A stretch of 54,584 nt of DNA from a virus. The notes beneath the pieces were generated by a model. That model was not told where the DNA came from, did not search any database, and was given only the letters and a program-made list of their open reading frames with translations. Both the position numbers and the translations under genes were made by a program. Shown piece after piece: positions 30,132 to 38,841 of the stretch. Position 1 is the stretch's first letter. Each line of letters starts with the position of its first letter. The stretch is from positions 1 through 54,584 of the IMG/VR virus record IMGVR_UViG_3300007512_002354. One strand, written 5' to 3'.

Positions 30132-30710
30132 ATGGGATCAGAAGATTACAACACGTTGCTACACGCAATACTCAAACAGGCCATGGATGACTATATAAAA
30201 TTACAGCATCCAAAATTTAGAAAAAAGAAATATTTACAAGAAGCATTCGATAGCGCTGTTGATATGTTTTTTGATTCAGAATTCAGTATGCTTCACCTAA
30301 CAAATGATATGGGTGAAGAAATGAATCTAAAAGATATGATAACTCAATTACTCGATGATGATAGAGCCAATCTAGATAAAATGAGAAAACATATTATTGA
30401 AGGCGCCAGATCTTTTTGGGAAACAAAACTAGTGAACACTCTTTACATACCTAAAAGCTTTATTTACGACGGACATGTTTATATAGTACAACACACAGAA
30501 GAACTCGATCCAGAAATAGATTTTGAAAAAAAGATTATTACTTTAAATCGAAAAGAAGAAGATTCTGAAAATCAAGAAAGATTTGTCTTAGTGGCTTTGC
30601 AAGTAATGCTATATCATGAAGACATAGGTATCAGTCAAAAGAATATAGAGAAACTAGGTAAAGCACTATTTCGGATGCTTCGAATAAACTCATGCTTTAC
30701 TGGTGACTAA
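30132..30710 (+). CDS. Hypothetical protein, 192 aa
   Basis: Not recognised. Helical first half (residues 1-100), then strands around PKSFIYDGHVYIVQH and a helical tail. Its stop overlaps the convergent nucleotidyltransferase gene by 4 bases. Confidence 0.55.
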   Translation: MGSEDYNTLLHAILKQAMDDYIKLQHPKFRKKKYLQEAFDSAVDMFFDSEFSMLHLTNDMGEEMNLKDMITQLLDDDRANLDKMRKHIIEGARSFWETKLVNTLYIPKSFIYDGHVYIVQHTEELDPEIDFEKKIITLNRKEEDSENQERFVLVALQVMLYHEDIGISQKNIEKLGKALFRMLRINSCFTGD

Positions 30711-31135
30711 GAAAACTTATTGAATTTCTCAAAAGCACTGTCAGGTAAAACCTCAACCAGTTCTGTAGAGTTATATTCTTTGTCAGCTGGATGAATGATT
30801 AGCTTTGCACCGACAGCCTTGACGGTGCTAGCTTCATACAGTGTATCTTCAGAATAATCTGGCCCCTTAATATAGTACTTAGGCTTTAAAGTCCTAATTA
30901 ATTTAGAAGGCTCGTCTTCTATAAAGACAACTACATCCTTAACAAAAATATTATTTCTCAATACATAAGCTCTGTCAACAAGAGGTACTGCATTGTCTCC
31001 ATACTTCTTTTGTAAGTATGGATCTGCATTAATGCCAACTGTGACCTCTCCATACTTACTGGCAAACTCTAATAAACGAACATGTCCAGCATGAACGATA
31101 TTAAAAGTACCAGTAACTAATACTTCTACAGACAA
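30707..31135 (-). CDS. Cytidylyltransferase-type nucleotidyltransferase (HldE C-terminal-like)
   Basis: 142 aa. GTFNIVHAGHVRLLEFA is the HxGH nucleotidyltransferase signature after a GxFD/N strand; GINADPYLQKKYG and KYYIKGPDYSED continue the HldE C-domain pattern, and NSTELVE matches the closing STxLI motif. Such enzymes attach a nucleotide to a sugar phosphate, e.g. ADP-heptose synthesis. The partner sugar kinase is encoded at 45004. The TTG at 31135 has GGAG with 6-base spacing; a TTG at 31147 is possible. Reverse strand; divergent to the next gene. Confidence 0.82.
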   Translation of the reverse strand: MSVEVLVTGTFNIVHAGHVRLLEFASKYGEVTVGINADPYLQKKYGDNAVPLVDRAYVLRNNIFVKDVVVFIEDEPSKLIRTLKPKYYIKGPDYSEDTLYEASTVKAVGAKLIIHPADKEYNSTELVEVLPDSAFEKFNKFS

Positions 31136-31146
31136 GGGGAACTCCA

Positions 31147-31671
31147 ATGATGGAAATAGAAGCAGGATACGTTTTCCTGTTCGTGATAATTACGCTTCTT
31201 GGATTGCTTCTCTATTTTATACAAAAAACTAACTTCCTAAAGAGAGAGATTAAACAAATATGTGTTAATAATAACATGTTGAGTGCTAAATTTACCTCTT
31301 TGGAGAGGGAATATAACATAAAATATGAATCTTGGCGTACAACTCAAGAGCGAAAAGTAAGAAAAGACGCAACAAAAAGATCTCGTAACATAATGAGAGG
31401 ACAGGCCACAGAGCACTTGGCCCCGTATATGTTTACAAATAAATTAAATCCGAAAGACTTTAGATTTCTTGGGAACCCAATAGATTATATTGTGTTCTCT
31501 GGATGCTCAGATGTCACCGATGGTGTATCTGACACAATCGAAAAAGTTATATTAATAGATATTAAAACAGGTACAAGTAAACTAAACAAAGTCCAACGCA
31601 GGATAAGAGATGCGGTAAAAGAAGGAAGAGTTGAATTCTTAACCTATAACCCTGATAAAACAAATGACTAA
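31147..31671 (+). CDS. Membrane-anchored Holliday-junction-resolvase-like endonuclease
   Basis: 174 aa with an N-terminal TM helix (residues 8-24), a coiled helix, and a PD-(D/E)xK-type core: RGQATEHLAPYM, DFRFLGNPIDYIVFSG, then VILIDIKTGTSKLNKVQRRIRDAV. This layout matches the Endonuclease_Holl family (predicted nuclease related to archaeal resolvases). The catalytic series would be E in ATEHL, D in NPIDYI and D-x-K in LIDIKTG. GGGGA precedes the ATG. Confidence 0.8.
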   Translation: MMEIEAGYVFLFVIITLLGLLLYFIQKTNFLKREIKQICVNNNMLSAKFTSLEREYNIKYESWRTTQERKVRKDATKRSRNIMRGQATEHLAPYMFTNKLNPKDFRFLGNPIDYIVFSGCSDVTDGVSDTIEKVILIDIKTGTSKLNKVQRRIRDAVKEGRVEFLTYNPDKTND

Positions 31672-32107
31672 TCAAAGAACAAACTGGAACCAATACTTTA
31701 TTGATGTTGCTTACGTTGTTGCTTCACGAGCAACATGTAGTAGAAAGCATGTAGGTGCAGTTATAGTCAGAGATAAAAGAATTTTATCTACTGGGTATAA
31801 TGGGTCAATATCGGGTCAACCACACTGTAACGACGAAGGACACATGTTAGAAAATAATCATTGTGTCAGAACCATTCATGCCGAAATGAATGCAATTGCT
31901 CAAGCTGCGAGAAGCGGCGTAGCAATAGATAATGCAGATATATACGTAACAGCATCACCTTGTTGGAACTGTTTTAAAGTTATAATTAATAGTGGTATTA
32001 AGAAAATATACTATGATGAGTTCTACAATGATGATAGAATATTTCCCATAGCAGAGGCTGCTAGTATTAAGTTAGAGCAAATTAAAAGGAGTTCACATGG
32101 AAAATGA
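31664..32107 (+). CDS. Deoxycytidylate (dCMP) deaminase
   Basis: 147 aa. TIHAEMNAIAQAA (HAE) and ASPCWNCFKVIINSGIKKIYY (PCxxC) are the zinc deaminase motifs; CSRKHVGAVIVRDKRILSTGYNG is the typical dCMP deaminase start. The enzyme makes dUMP, substrate of ThyX. Overlaps the previous gene by 8 bases. Confidence 0.95.
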   Translation: MTNQRTNWNQYFIDVAYVVASRATCSRKHVGAVIVRDKRILSTGYNGSISGQPHCNDEGHMLENNHCVRTIHAEMNAIAQAARSGVAIDNADIYVTASPCWNCFKVIINSGIKKIYYDEFYNDDRIFPIAEAASIKLEQIKRSSHGK

Positions 32108-32429
32108 TATTAAAGATGATCTAAAACCTAAACCGCCTGCTAAGTTAGCCCCACAGGGCATTAGAACCTTTACAGTCTGCAGACAAGTAGACGAAACTGG
32201 TGTATCTGGCGAAGGTATTGTGATCGAGGGAGCCGTGCTTGGAACTGGTCAGTGTATTGTTCACTGGCTATATCCACCGCCTAGAGGTGGTATAGCAATC
32301 TTCGACTCTATGAATGATTTTCTGAACGTACATGTATTTCCACACCCTGCAAATCGGACCATTATTACATTTGCAGATGGAGAGCAAGAAATGTATCCAC
32401 CCCTAACAACGAGTGAAAACTCACAGTAA
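32097..32429 (+). CDS. Hypothetical protein, 110 aa
   Basis: Beta-rich, with GEGIVIEGAVLGTGQCIVHWL. Not recognised with confidence; similar short proteins sit near recA in phages. AAAGGAGTTCAC precedes the ATG. Overlaps dCMP deaminase by 11 bases. Confidence 0.6.
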   Translation: MENDIKDDLKPKPPAKLAPQGIRTFTVCRQVDETGVSGEGIVIEGAVLGTGQCIVHWLYPPPRGGIAIFDSMNDFLNVHVFPHPANRTIITFADGEQEMYPPLTTSENSQ

Positions 32430-32438
32430 AAGGAAAAA

Positions 32439-33539
32439 ATGGCAATCAAGAAAATTACAGGCATCAACGAGATTGATGCAATAGCTCATGCACTTTCGAA
32501 AAAGTTTGGTGGAAAAGATATTCTTTCACTTGGTCCAAAGTTTGAAACTGCAAACCCAATATCAACTGGTAGCCTCTACCTAGACTGTCAACTAGGCATA
32601 GGTGGTATTCCAGATGATAGGGTAATTGAAATATTCGGCCCCCCATCAGCCGGTAAGACCTCTTTGGCCTTACAATTGGTGGCAAATTATATAAATCAGA
32701 GAGGCTATGATAGGCCTCCCGTGTTTATTGACCTAGAAAGAACAACTGGTATCGACCTTGTTAAATCAATGGGTATTGATCCTGATAAAGTAATCTTTTG
32801 TTATCCTGATACTGCAGAAGAAGCATTACAAGTAGCAATTGATCTAGGTCTAAGCGGAGCTGTAGGACTAGTTATCTTCGATTCAATCGATGCAGCTCAA
32901 GCTGAAAAAGAAACTAAACGACAAATGTCAGAAATGGGTGTTGGTGATTTACCTAGAATAATGTCCAAAGCAATGAGAACGATATCAAAAGTCTGTGTTG
33001 ACAAGCAGGTTTGTTACATTTTTATTAATCAAATAAGAATGAAAATCGGCGTAATGTATGGTAATCCAGAAACTACAAGTGGTGGAAATGCTCTTCCATT
33101 TTACTCATCAGTAAGAATGAGAGTATCTTCAAAGCCTTCCAAAGAGAAGCCAAATACACTTGAAATGAAAGTTGTAGTTAAGAAAAATAAAATGGCACCT
33201 GCCTTAAACAAGGCGGCTGAATTTGATTTTATCTGCGGACAAGGAACGGATCCCTATACAGATCTAATTACATTCTGTAAAGATATGGGTATCCTGCGAT
33301 TTGCAGGTTCAGCTGTTAAGATGAGGTTGCCAGAACAAGAAGAAACAACCATATGTACTGGAGGAAAAGCTGGTGCAATCCAATACCTCAAACTTAACGA
33401 AGAAGCTTATACAGAACTTAGAGAGGCTTGCTATTCCCAGAGCGGAATATCCGCTCCTGGAGGAGAAGATACAAGAGGTGATAAGAATGATCAAGAAGCA
33501 GGAAAAGTTATCCCCCTTACAAAAGAAAGCAGTAGCTGA
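32439..33539 (+). CDS. recA: RecA recombinase
   Basis: 366 aa, full length. ISTGSLYLDCQLGIGGIPDDRVIEIFGPPSAGKTS (Walker A), VFIDLERTTGID, VGLVIFDSID (Walker B), VCYIFINQIRMKIGVMYGNPETTSGGNALPFYSSVRM (L2 and neighbouring). In E. coli RecA the E96-like residue is in DAEHALDP; here DLERTTGI. The C-terminal 25 residues are hydrophilic. AAAAGGAAAAA precedes the ATG. Drives homologous recombination and repair of phage DNA. Confidence 0.96.
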   Translation: MAIKKITGINEIDAIAHALSKKFGGKDILSLGPKFETANPISTGSLYLDCQLGIGGIPDDRVIEIFGPPSAGKTSLALQLVANYINQRGYDRPPVFIDLERTTGIDLVKSMGIDPDKVIFCYPDTAEEALQVAIDLGLSGAVGLVIFDSIDAAQAEKETKRQMSEMGVGDLPRIMSKAMRTISKVCVDKQVCYIFINQIRMKIGVMYGNPETTSGGNALPFYSSVRMRVSSKPSKEKPNTLEMKVVVKKNKMAPALNKAAEFDFICGQGTDPYTDLITFCKDMGILRFAGSAVKMRLPEQEETTICTGGKAGAIQYLKLNEEAYTELREACYSQSGISAPGGEDTRGDKNDQEAGKVIPLTKESSS

Positions 33540-33801
33540 TAACGTATCAGAAATCGTTCTTGCGTTTGAAGATAACTCTGGTAATGAACTGACAGTTCAA
33601 TGCCAAACTACTGGCAAGGATATTTTTGTAATGCAAAACGGAAAGAAAACTTCAATTGACAGTCACGGAAAATGTCGAGACTGTGGAGTGTACTTCCATA
33701 TTGATGGACTTGAAACTGGTGAAGGAATGAGCAGGGCTTCATGGCCAATCTGCTACAAGGGATTTTATTGCTTAGAGTGCTATAGCAAACCAATTGACTA
33801 A
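33487..33801 (+). CDS. Small zinc-binding protein
   Basis: 104 aa from the ATG at 33487 (GAGG 8 bases upstream), overlapping the end of recA by 53 bases. CRDCGVYFHIDG and CYKGFYCLEC form four zinc ligands, like a small treble-clef finger. Function unknown. Confidence 0.6.
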   Translation: MIKKQEKLSPLQKKAVADNVSEIVLAFEDNSGNELTVQCQTTGKDIFVMQNGKKTSIDSHGKCRDCGVYFHIDGLETGEGMSRASWPICYKGFYCLECYSKPID

Positions 33802-33816
33802 CTAAAGGAGACCGAC

Positions 33817-35106
33817 ATGAAAGATTTTGTACATCTTCATGTTCATACGGAGTACTCCCTTTTAGATGGTATCAACCGAGTCAAAACATTACCTGAGCAT
33901 ATAAAGAACCTCGGGCAACGTTCACTCGCGATTACAGATCACGGAAATGTAAGCGGATCTTATAGATTTTATAAATCTTGTAAAAAAGTAGGGATACAAC
34001 CAATTATAGGTATGGAAGCCTACTATACTATCAACGATAGAACAGTTAGAGAAGTAGACGACTTAGGAGAATCTTATTACCACCTGATACTAATAGCTCT
34101 AAACAATAAAGGACTACACAACTTATATAAGTTATCAAGTTTCGCCTATACGCAAGGCATGTATAGGAAGCCAAGACTTGATGATATCCTACTCGGTGAA
34201 TATGGCGAAGGCATTTGTGCAACAACCGCCTGCCTTGGATCCAGGATATCCCAACTAATATTAAAAGACAGAGTAAAAGAAGCTGAAATGATGATTGATC
34301 ATCATAGAGCTTTGTTCTCTAATAGATTCTTAATAGAGCTACAACTCCACGAAATGGAAGATCAACAAATAGTAAATAAAGTTCTTATGGAAATAGCATT
34401 GAGAAAAAACATCCCAATGGTATTAACTAATGACTGTCACTATACTCATGAATTAGATAAACAACTACACGAAGCTGCTCTATGCATGCAAACTAAGACA
34501 ACACTATCCAATGAGAATAGATTCACTTTTGGAGAAATAGATGTCCATGTTGCTTCCCATGATTGGATGAAAGCAAAAGCTGAAGAGCAAGGAATACCCT
34601 ACGAAGCAATTCGGAATACAGTACATGTAGCAGACATGGTGGATTCTAACGATTACTTCACTGATAGAATGAATCGCTATCCTAGGTATAAAGATGTTCC
34701 AGAGAATCTAAAGTCTTGGCAATTTTTAGAGATAGAAGCAAAGCAAGGCCTGTATAATAGATTCAAAGGTATGCCACCTGACAGCTACAAAAGCAGATTA
34801 GACGAAGAGCTTACTACAATTAAGAAGATGGGCTTCTCAGACTACATGCTTATTGTTGCACAGTTTATGAACGGTGCAAGGGATGTAGGAGTGCTACATG
34901 GACCCGGAAGGGGTTCTGCAGCAGGCTCATTGGTTGCTTATGCATTAAAAATAACCGAAGTAGATCCAATTAAATATGGATTGCTCTTCGCTAGATTTTT
35001 AAACAGTGGCAGAGGAGCTACTCCTCTAATATTTGATCAAGAGCTAGCAAGTAAAATTGATTGCAGTAAGCATCATCCTAACGGCAAGTGCCCCTCCTGT
35101 GAGTAA
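33817..35106 (+). CDS. dnaE: DNA polymerase III alpha, fragment 1 (PHP and part of palm)
   Basis: 429 aa. Starts with a PHP domain (HLHVHTEYSLLDG, ITDHGNVSG) and continues through the palm-entry region (YKSRLDEELTTIKKMGFSDYMLIVAQFM, GVLHGPGRGSAAGSLVAYAL). It ends KYGLLFARFLNSGRGATPLIF...CSKHHPNGKCPSCE, i.e. before the catalytic PDIDID motif, which is on the next fragment. The break is in what looks like a lineage-specific insertion after RFLN. The final codons lie in a perfect hairpin. AAAGGAGACCGAC precedes the ATG. It must assemble in trans with fragment 2. Confidence 0.92.
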   Translation: MKDFVHLHVHTEYSLLDGINRVKTLPEHIKNLGQRSLAITDHGNVSGSYRFYKSCKKVGIQPIIGMEAYYTINDRTVREVDDLGESYYHLILIALNNKGLHNLYKLSSFAYTQGMYRKPRLDDILLGEYGEGICATTACLGSRISQLILKDRVKEAEMMIDHHRALFSNRFLIELQLHEMEDQQIVNKVLMEIALRKNIPMVLTNDCHYTHELDKQLHEAALCMQTKTTLSNENRFTFGEIDVHVASHDWMKAKAEEQGIPYEAIRNTVHVADMVDSNDYFTDRMNRYPRYKDVPENLKSWQFLEIEAKQGLYNRFKGMPPDSYKSRLDEELTTIKKMGFSDYMLIVAQFMNGARDVGVLHGPGRGSAAGSLVAYALKITEVDPIKYGLLFARFLNSGRGATPLIFDQELASKIDCSKHHPNGKCPSCE

Positions 35107-35115
35107 CAGGAGGGG
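35091..35115 (+). terminator. Hairpin spanning the dnaE fragment 1 stop
   Basis: CCCCTCCTGT and ACAGGAGGGG form a perfect 10-bp stem around GAGTA; the stop TAA (35104-35106) lies at the loop edge. There is no immediate T-run, although TTTTT occurs 15 bases later. It could end transcription or slow ribosomes at the fragment end. Confidence 0.55.
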
Positions 35116-35179
35116 ATACTTAACAACCGTTTTTACACCTAGCTACTGGTCGCAACATCCATCTTTTCATACTACACCT

Positions 35180-35560
35180 CTACCAAAGTATTAGAGTCAT
35201 AACACCCGTCAGAGCAGTATCAGTCACAGTACCACACTCAAAAGACTCAATACCCAAGCCCTCTGGGGTGCGGGGAAGAGTTGAATCTAAAGTAATTGTA
35301 GCAATATTTGCTGCAGTAGGTAGCAGCCACTTTAAAACGGTAACATCACACTGACTCTCTCTCGGAGATACGACTCTCCGAAGATTGTTGAGAACAATAT
35401 CAACTTCATCATTTGTTGGATCTACTATTACTGCTTGTATACCTCTTGCAGGTCGACCAAGTATTGCCTTGCAATCGATTTGATTTCCCGAAGAAACGTC
35501 GACTGTAGCACTTTGTAAAGTATTATAGCGACCGGTTGAAGAACTTGAAGAAAAACCCAT
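35180..35560 (-). CDS. Hypothetical protein in dnaE break 1
   Basis: 126 aa, beta-rich, starting MGFSSSSSTGRYNTLQ, with ITLDS and GVMTLILW strands; no family recognised. The Ser/Thr/Gly-rich, strand-heavy composition resembles small virion (decoration or fibre-base) proteins, as in the other dnaE break, but this is inference. AGGAG with 8-base spacing precedes the ATG at 35560; a GTG at 35569 is less likely. Its SD and that of dnaE fragment 2 share one palindromic GGAGCACTCC site. Confidence 0.6.
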   Translation of the reverse strand: MGFSSSSSTGRYNTLQSATVDVSSGNQIDCKAILGRPARGIQAVIVDPTNDEVDIVLNNLRRVVSPRESQCDVTVLKWLLPTAANIATITLDSTLPRTPEGLGIESFECGTVTDTALTGVMTLILW

Positions 35561-35573
35561 TTGGAGCACTCCT

Positions 35574-37166
35574 ATGATTAAACAAATTAAAAAATACTAT
35601 ATACCTGATCGTTTATCTCAAGTAGACAGTGACTTCCTTTCTTTCGAGGAGGAAATGATCTCCTCTACAGATCAGGAAAGAATACTAACACTATTAAATA
35701 ACAATATGAAAGCAAAAATCTCTAACCCTTACAATAGTATCATATTATATATATGCGGTCTAAGCAATGAATTCAACTTTCAGACAGAAAGATCTGAAAC
35801 TATTGACGGTAGTCCACCTGATATCGATATTGATCATGACGCTTTAGAACGTGAAAAAGCAATTGAATGGGCTGTTGAATACTGGGGTAGAGATCAAGTC
35901 GCCAACATAATTACACACGGAACTTTTAAGCCAAAATCATTAGCAAGATCTTATTACAGGGTTACTGAAGGCCCAACTACAGAGCTGAGTGATATCTTAA
36001 AGATGATACCTCCTCCCAAATACGGGAGAGAAGCAACTCTTGAAGAAATCACAACAGCACATCCTGAATTAAAAGAAGATAAAACATACGACAGCTTTTA
36101 CTCAGCTGCAGAAAAGCTTGAGAATATGGTATCAAACTTTGGAATCCATGCCGCAGGTATTGTTATATCCAATTTTCCAATTTCAGATGTTGTTCCAACC
36201 TGGAAAAACGGAAAAGCAGACTTGATCACCCAGTTTGATAAAAACGAAGTAGAAGAACTAGGCTTAATCAAATTCGATTTCCTAGGAATTGATACACTAT
36301 CTATTATAAAAGAAGCTCTCAGCTTGATAAAGCAAGAGAAAGATTTGGAAATAGATCCATATGCAATTGAAGATGAAGATCCAAAAACCTATACTATGAT
36401 GGAACACGGATTACTAACTGGAGTATTCCAGATGGAAACTTCAGGTATGGCAAAGAGACTAATAAAAAGAATTAAGCCAAAAAATATTAACGAGCTAAGC
36501 GACATTAGTGCACTCAATAGACCTGGGCCTTTACAGGCCCAGCTTGACGAACAATATATATTAAACAAAAACAACGGATACCCACCAGACGATCTACCAT
36601 CAGAACTTGCTAAAGTTCTTGAAGGAAGCTATTGGACACTAGTATACCAAGAGCAAGTAATGGCAATTTGTTCTGACCTTGCAGGATTCACAGAGAAAGA
36701 GTCTGATGATATCAGAAGAGCAATGGGAAAGAAGGATGCAAAAGTGCTAAACGCTTATAAAGAGAAATTCCTAAAAGGAATCTCAGAAAACGGAGCACTT
36801 AGCACCAGCTATAGTGAAGACCTATGGGAATCTCTAGTTGGTTTTGCAGACTATTGTCTTGAAGGAAGCACAAGAATACTAACCATTGAAAATGGACCAG
36901 TATCTGTTCGTGAAATAGTTGAAAATAAGCAAAAGGTAACTGTACTATCTGTAGATCAAGATGATATGATAGTTGCTCAAGAGATTAGTCAATGGCATAA
37001 TAATGGCCACAAAGATGTATACAGGTATACACTGTCAAATGAATTAGAAATTATTTGTACAGAAGATCATAAATTTATGACTGAAGATGGAGAAATGAAA
37101 ACCATAGATGATATCTATAGTAACGATTTGTCAATCTCAGTTAAAAAATTAATCTATTTATCGTAG
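35574..37166 (+). CDS. dnaE: DNA polymerase III alpha, fragment 2 fused to N-terminal split intein
   Basis: 530 aa. Residues 1-80 are a poorly conserved lead; then GSPPDIDIDHD supplies the catalytic Asp pair, IITHGTFKPKSLARSYYR, IHAAGIVIS, IKFDFLGIDTL (third catalytic Asp), GLLTGVFQMET, DISALNRPGPL, YWTLVYQEQVMAI and LVGFADY. At residue 428 the sequence turns into an intein: CLEGSTRILTIENG to the end (103 residues). The junction LVGFADY|C is the same site as in cyanobacterial DnaE split inteins. Translation needs the RBS GGAG at 35563. Confidence 0.94.
   Translation: MIKQIKKYYIPDRLSQVDSDFLSFEEEMISSTDQERILTLLNNNMKAKISNPYNSIILYICGLSNEFNFQTERSETIDGSPPDIDIDHDALEREKAIEWAVEYWGRDQVANIITHGTFKPKSLARSYYRVTEGPTTELSDILKMIPPPKYGREATLEEITTAHPELKEDKTYDSFYSAAEKLENMVSNFGIHAAGIVISNFPISDVVPTWKNGKADLITQFDKNEVEELGLIKFDFLGIDTLSIIKEALSLIKQEKDLEIDPYAIEDEDPKTYTMMEHGLLTGVFQMETSGMAKRLIKRIKPKNINELSDISALNRPGPLQAQLDEQYILNKNNGYPPDDLPSELAKVLEGSYWTLVYQEQVMAICSDLAGFTEKESDDIRRAMGKKDAKVLNAYKEKFLKGISENGALSTSYSEDLWESLVGFADYCLEGSTRILTIENGPVSVREIVENKQKVTVLSVDQDDMIVAQEISQWHNNGHKDVYRYTLSNELEIICTEDHKFMTEDGEMKTIDDIYSNDLSISVKKLIYLS
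36855..37163 (+). other. Split intein, N-terminal half (DnaE type)
   Basis: 103 residues: CLEGSTRILTIENG (block A), VTVLSVDQ, QWHNNGHKDVYRYTL, ICTEDHKFMTEDG (block B, with TxxH) and a Lys-rich end. Length and motifs match the N-halves of cyanobacterial split DnaE inteins. The first Cys is the nucleophile. It should trans-splice with the half at 39972. Confidence 0.92.
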
Positions 37167-37176
37167 GAGGCTAGAT

Positions 37177-37617
37177 ATGCCAAAAATTAGACAGGTATCA
37201 GGCTCAGTGGCGCTCAGAGGGCGCCTTTATCATGAGCAATCAGCTGTTGACAACACTGCTTGGACTTGGTCTGAATTCACCGTACCTACCGAAGGTATAA
37301 TTCATCGAGTCCGAGTTGTTCAACAAAATAAAGCAGATGAACTCGAAGTAATGGTTATGGAAAAAGATCCAGACGATGAAATGCCTTTAGCAGATGAAGA
37401 CCATCCACCCCTTTCCGTTATACTTAAATATGCTTCATCAGCTGGTCAATTAGACAGCGAAGAGTTTACATATTTTAAAGTGCCCCAAGACAGCGACCTT
37501 ACAGACGGAGAAGGTGCAGATATGAAGCGCCATGGATCTCTATTCGTAGGTCTTAAATCAAATAACGGGGCGGCACAACCGGTTAAGATTTTGATTGACT
37601 TTGAAGTAGTAGCATAG
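37177..37617 (+). CDS. Probable virion protein 1 in intein gap
   Basis: 146 aa, beta-rich (VSGSVALRGRLYHEQSAV, GIIHRVRVVQQ, SLFVGLKSNNGAAQPVKILIDFEVVA), acidic. No family recognised, but the composition and the neighbouring LamG protein suggest a virion or head-decoration protein. Starts 10 bases after the intein stop; GGAGG precedes the ATG. Confidence 0.55.
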   Translation: MPKIRQVSGSVALRGRLYHEQSAVDNTAWTWSEFTVPTEGIIHRVRVVQQNKADELEVMVMEKDPDDEMPLADEDHPPLSVILKYASSAGQLDSEEFTYFKVPQDSDLTDGEGADMKRHGSLFVGLKSNNGAAQPVKILIDFEVVA

Positions 37618-37629
37618 AAGGAGGGTACA

Positions 37630-38829
37630 ATGGGTTATTATAGTAAAAAAATAGCAACATCAAGAGTTGTCCCTCCCGCCCCCTCGGGGGGAGGGGGAGG
37701 CAATCCTGATCTTGTTCCCCCTCTTGCAGAGATAGGTCCACACCATGAGAACGCTGGCACAACTAGTAAAAGCGTTTCATTTAATGCCTTTACTGGTGGC
37801 TCTGGCTCTCATACTGTAACTGGAAGCTTGATTAAACCTGGTGGATCGCCAGCAACACTATCTGGTACTGGATTGTCCTACACTATTAACAATATGAGAG
37901 ATGGAGAGTCCTATAGACTGACAGCTTATGCAACAGATGACGGTGACGGACAGAAAGCGCAAACAAGTGTAGTCGTTTCTGTGGAACAAGCAGTAACAAC
38001 CACTCCACCATTCCAAATGGTAAGCGGTGATCTAACTTGGAAAACCCATATATCCGTTGACAGTCTCAGCAATGTAGACATGGCTAACCAAGTCTCAGCA
38101 CTTCCACTGTTGGCACCAAGCTCAGCATATGGTTCCATTAAAATAACTGACGCAACTTCAGATTCATATATAGACACTGGCGTAGATATTGGGAACACAA
38201 CCGATACGACTATTTCCATCTGGGTGAAAACCAGTGAGAATGATGGAACTATAATGTCAACAGATGAGGGTGGCTATGACTGGACTCTAGGAATGGACAA
38301 CGGCAACTGGAGATTTGCAAATGGTAGCAATTGGCATAATACGAATATAGCTTACATTCATGACCAATGGTATCACCTATCAGCTGTATTTGATGTTGCC
38401 GCTAGTACTCTATATTTCTATATCGATGGAGTACAGGTTTGGACAAAAAGTATTACTACCGATGTCAATACAGGTAGCTGGTATATAGGCAGGAGCCCTC
38501 ACTATGCAGCCAATAGATTCGAGGGAGAAGTTGCAGGAGTAACAATATGGGACAAAGCGCTTACTGGACCAGAAATTACCGACATATATGGAGGCGGTTA
38601 CACATTTGATGTAACAACAAATTCAGGCAACTACGCATCATCTGCTGATGTTCTATCTCATATCAAAAGGGGAGAAATTCCTAATAGCAGGGGCTATAAC
38701 AAAAATCCAGATACCGGAGAAGAAACCCCTCTTGGTGCCGAAGCGGCATTACAAACTTTAGACATGCCGGTTGATACTGGCAACACAGTTATCGGCCCTC
38801 AAACATTTTTAGGAACATCTGTTCCGTAA
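37630..38829 (+). CDS. LamG-domain protein, probable tail or fibre component
   Basis: 399 aa. Residues 20-125 resemble an Ig/fibronectin-like domain (GTTSKSVSFNAFTGGSGSHTV). Residues about 155-320 are a LamG/concanavalin-like lectin: SDSYIDTGVDIGNTTDTTISIWVKTSEND, WYHLSAVFDVAASTLYFYIDGVQV, VAGVTIWDKALTGPEITDIYGGG. Such domains bind glycans and are common in phage tail fibres and adhesins. A Pro/Gly-rich linker is near residue 22. GAAGGAGGGTACA precedes the ATG. Confidence 0.82.
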   Translation: MGYYSKKIATSRVVPPAPSGGGGGNPDLVPPLAEIGPHHENAGTTSKSVSFNAFTGGSGSHTVTGSLIKPGGSPATLSGTGLSYTINNMRDGESYRLTAYATDDGDGQKAQTSVVVSVEQAVTTTPPFQMVSGDLTWKTHISVDSLSNVDMANQVSALPLLAPSSAYGSIKITDATSDSYIDTGVDIGNTTDTTISIWVKTSENDGTIMSTDEGGYDWTLGMDNGNWRFANGSNWHNTNIAYIHDQWYHLSAVFDVAASTLYFYIDGVQVWTKSITTDVNTGSWYIGRSPHYAANRFEGEVAGVTIWDKALTGPEITDIYGGGYTFDVTTNSGNYASSADVLSHIKRGEIPNSRGYNKNPDTGEETPLGAEAALQTLDMPVDTGNTVIGPQTFLGTSVP

Positions 38830-38841
38830 TAGGAGTAAATT

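Noticed and set aside
33817-37166. Possible split intein at the first dnaE break
   Set aside because: Fragment 1 ends CPSCE with no intein sequence after it, and fragment 2 begins without a C-intein block; the cysteines look like a zinc site.
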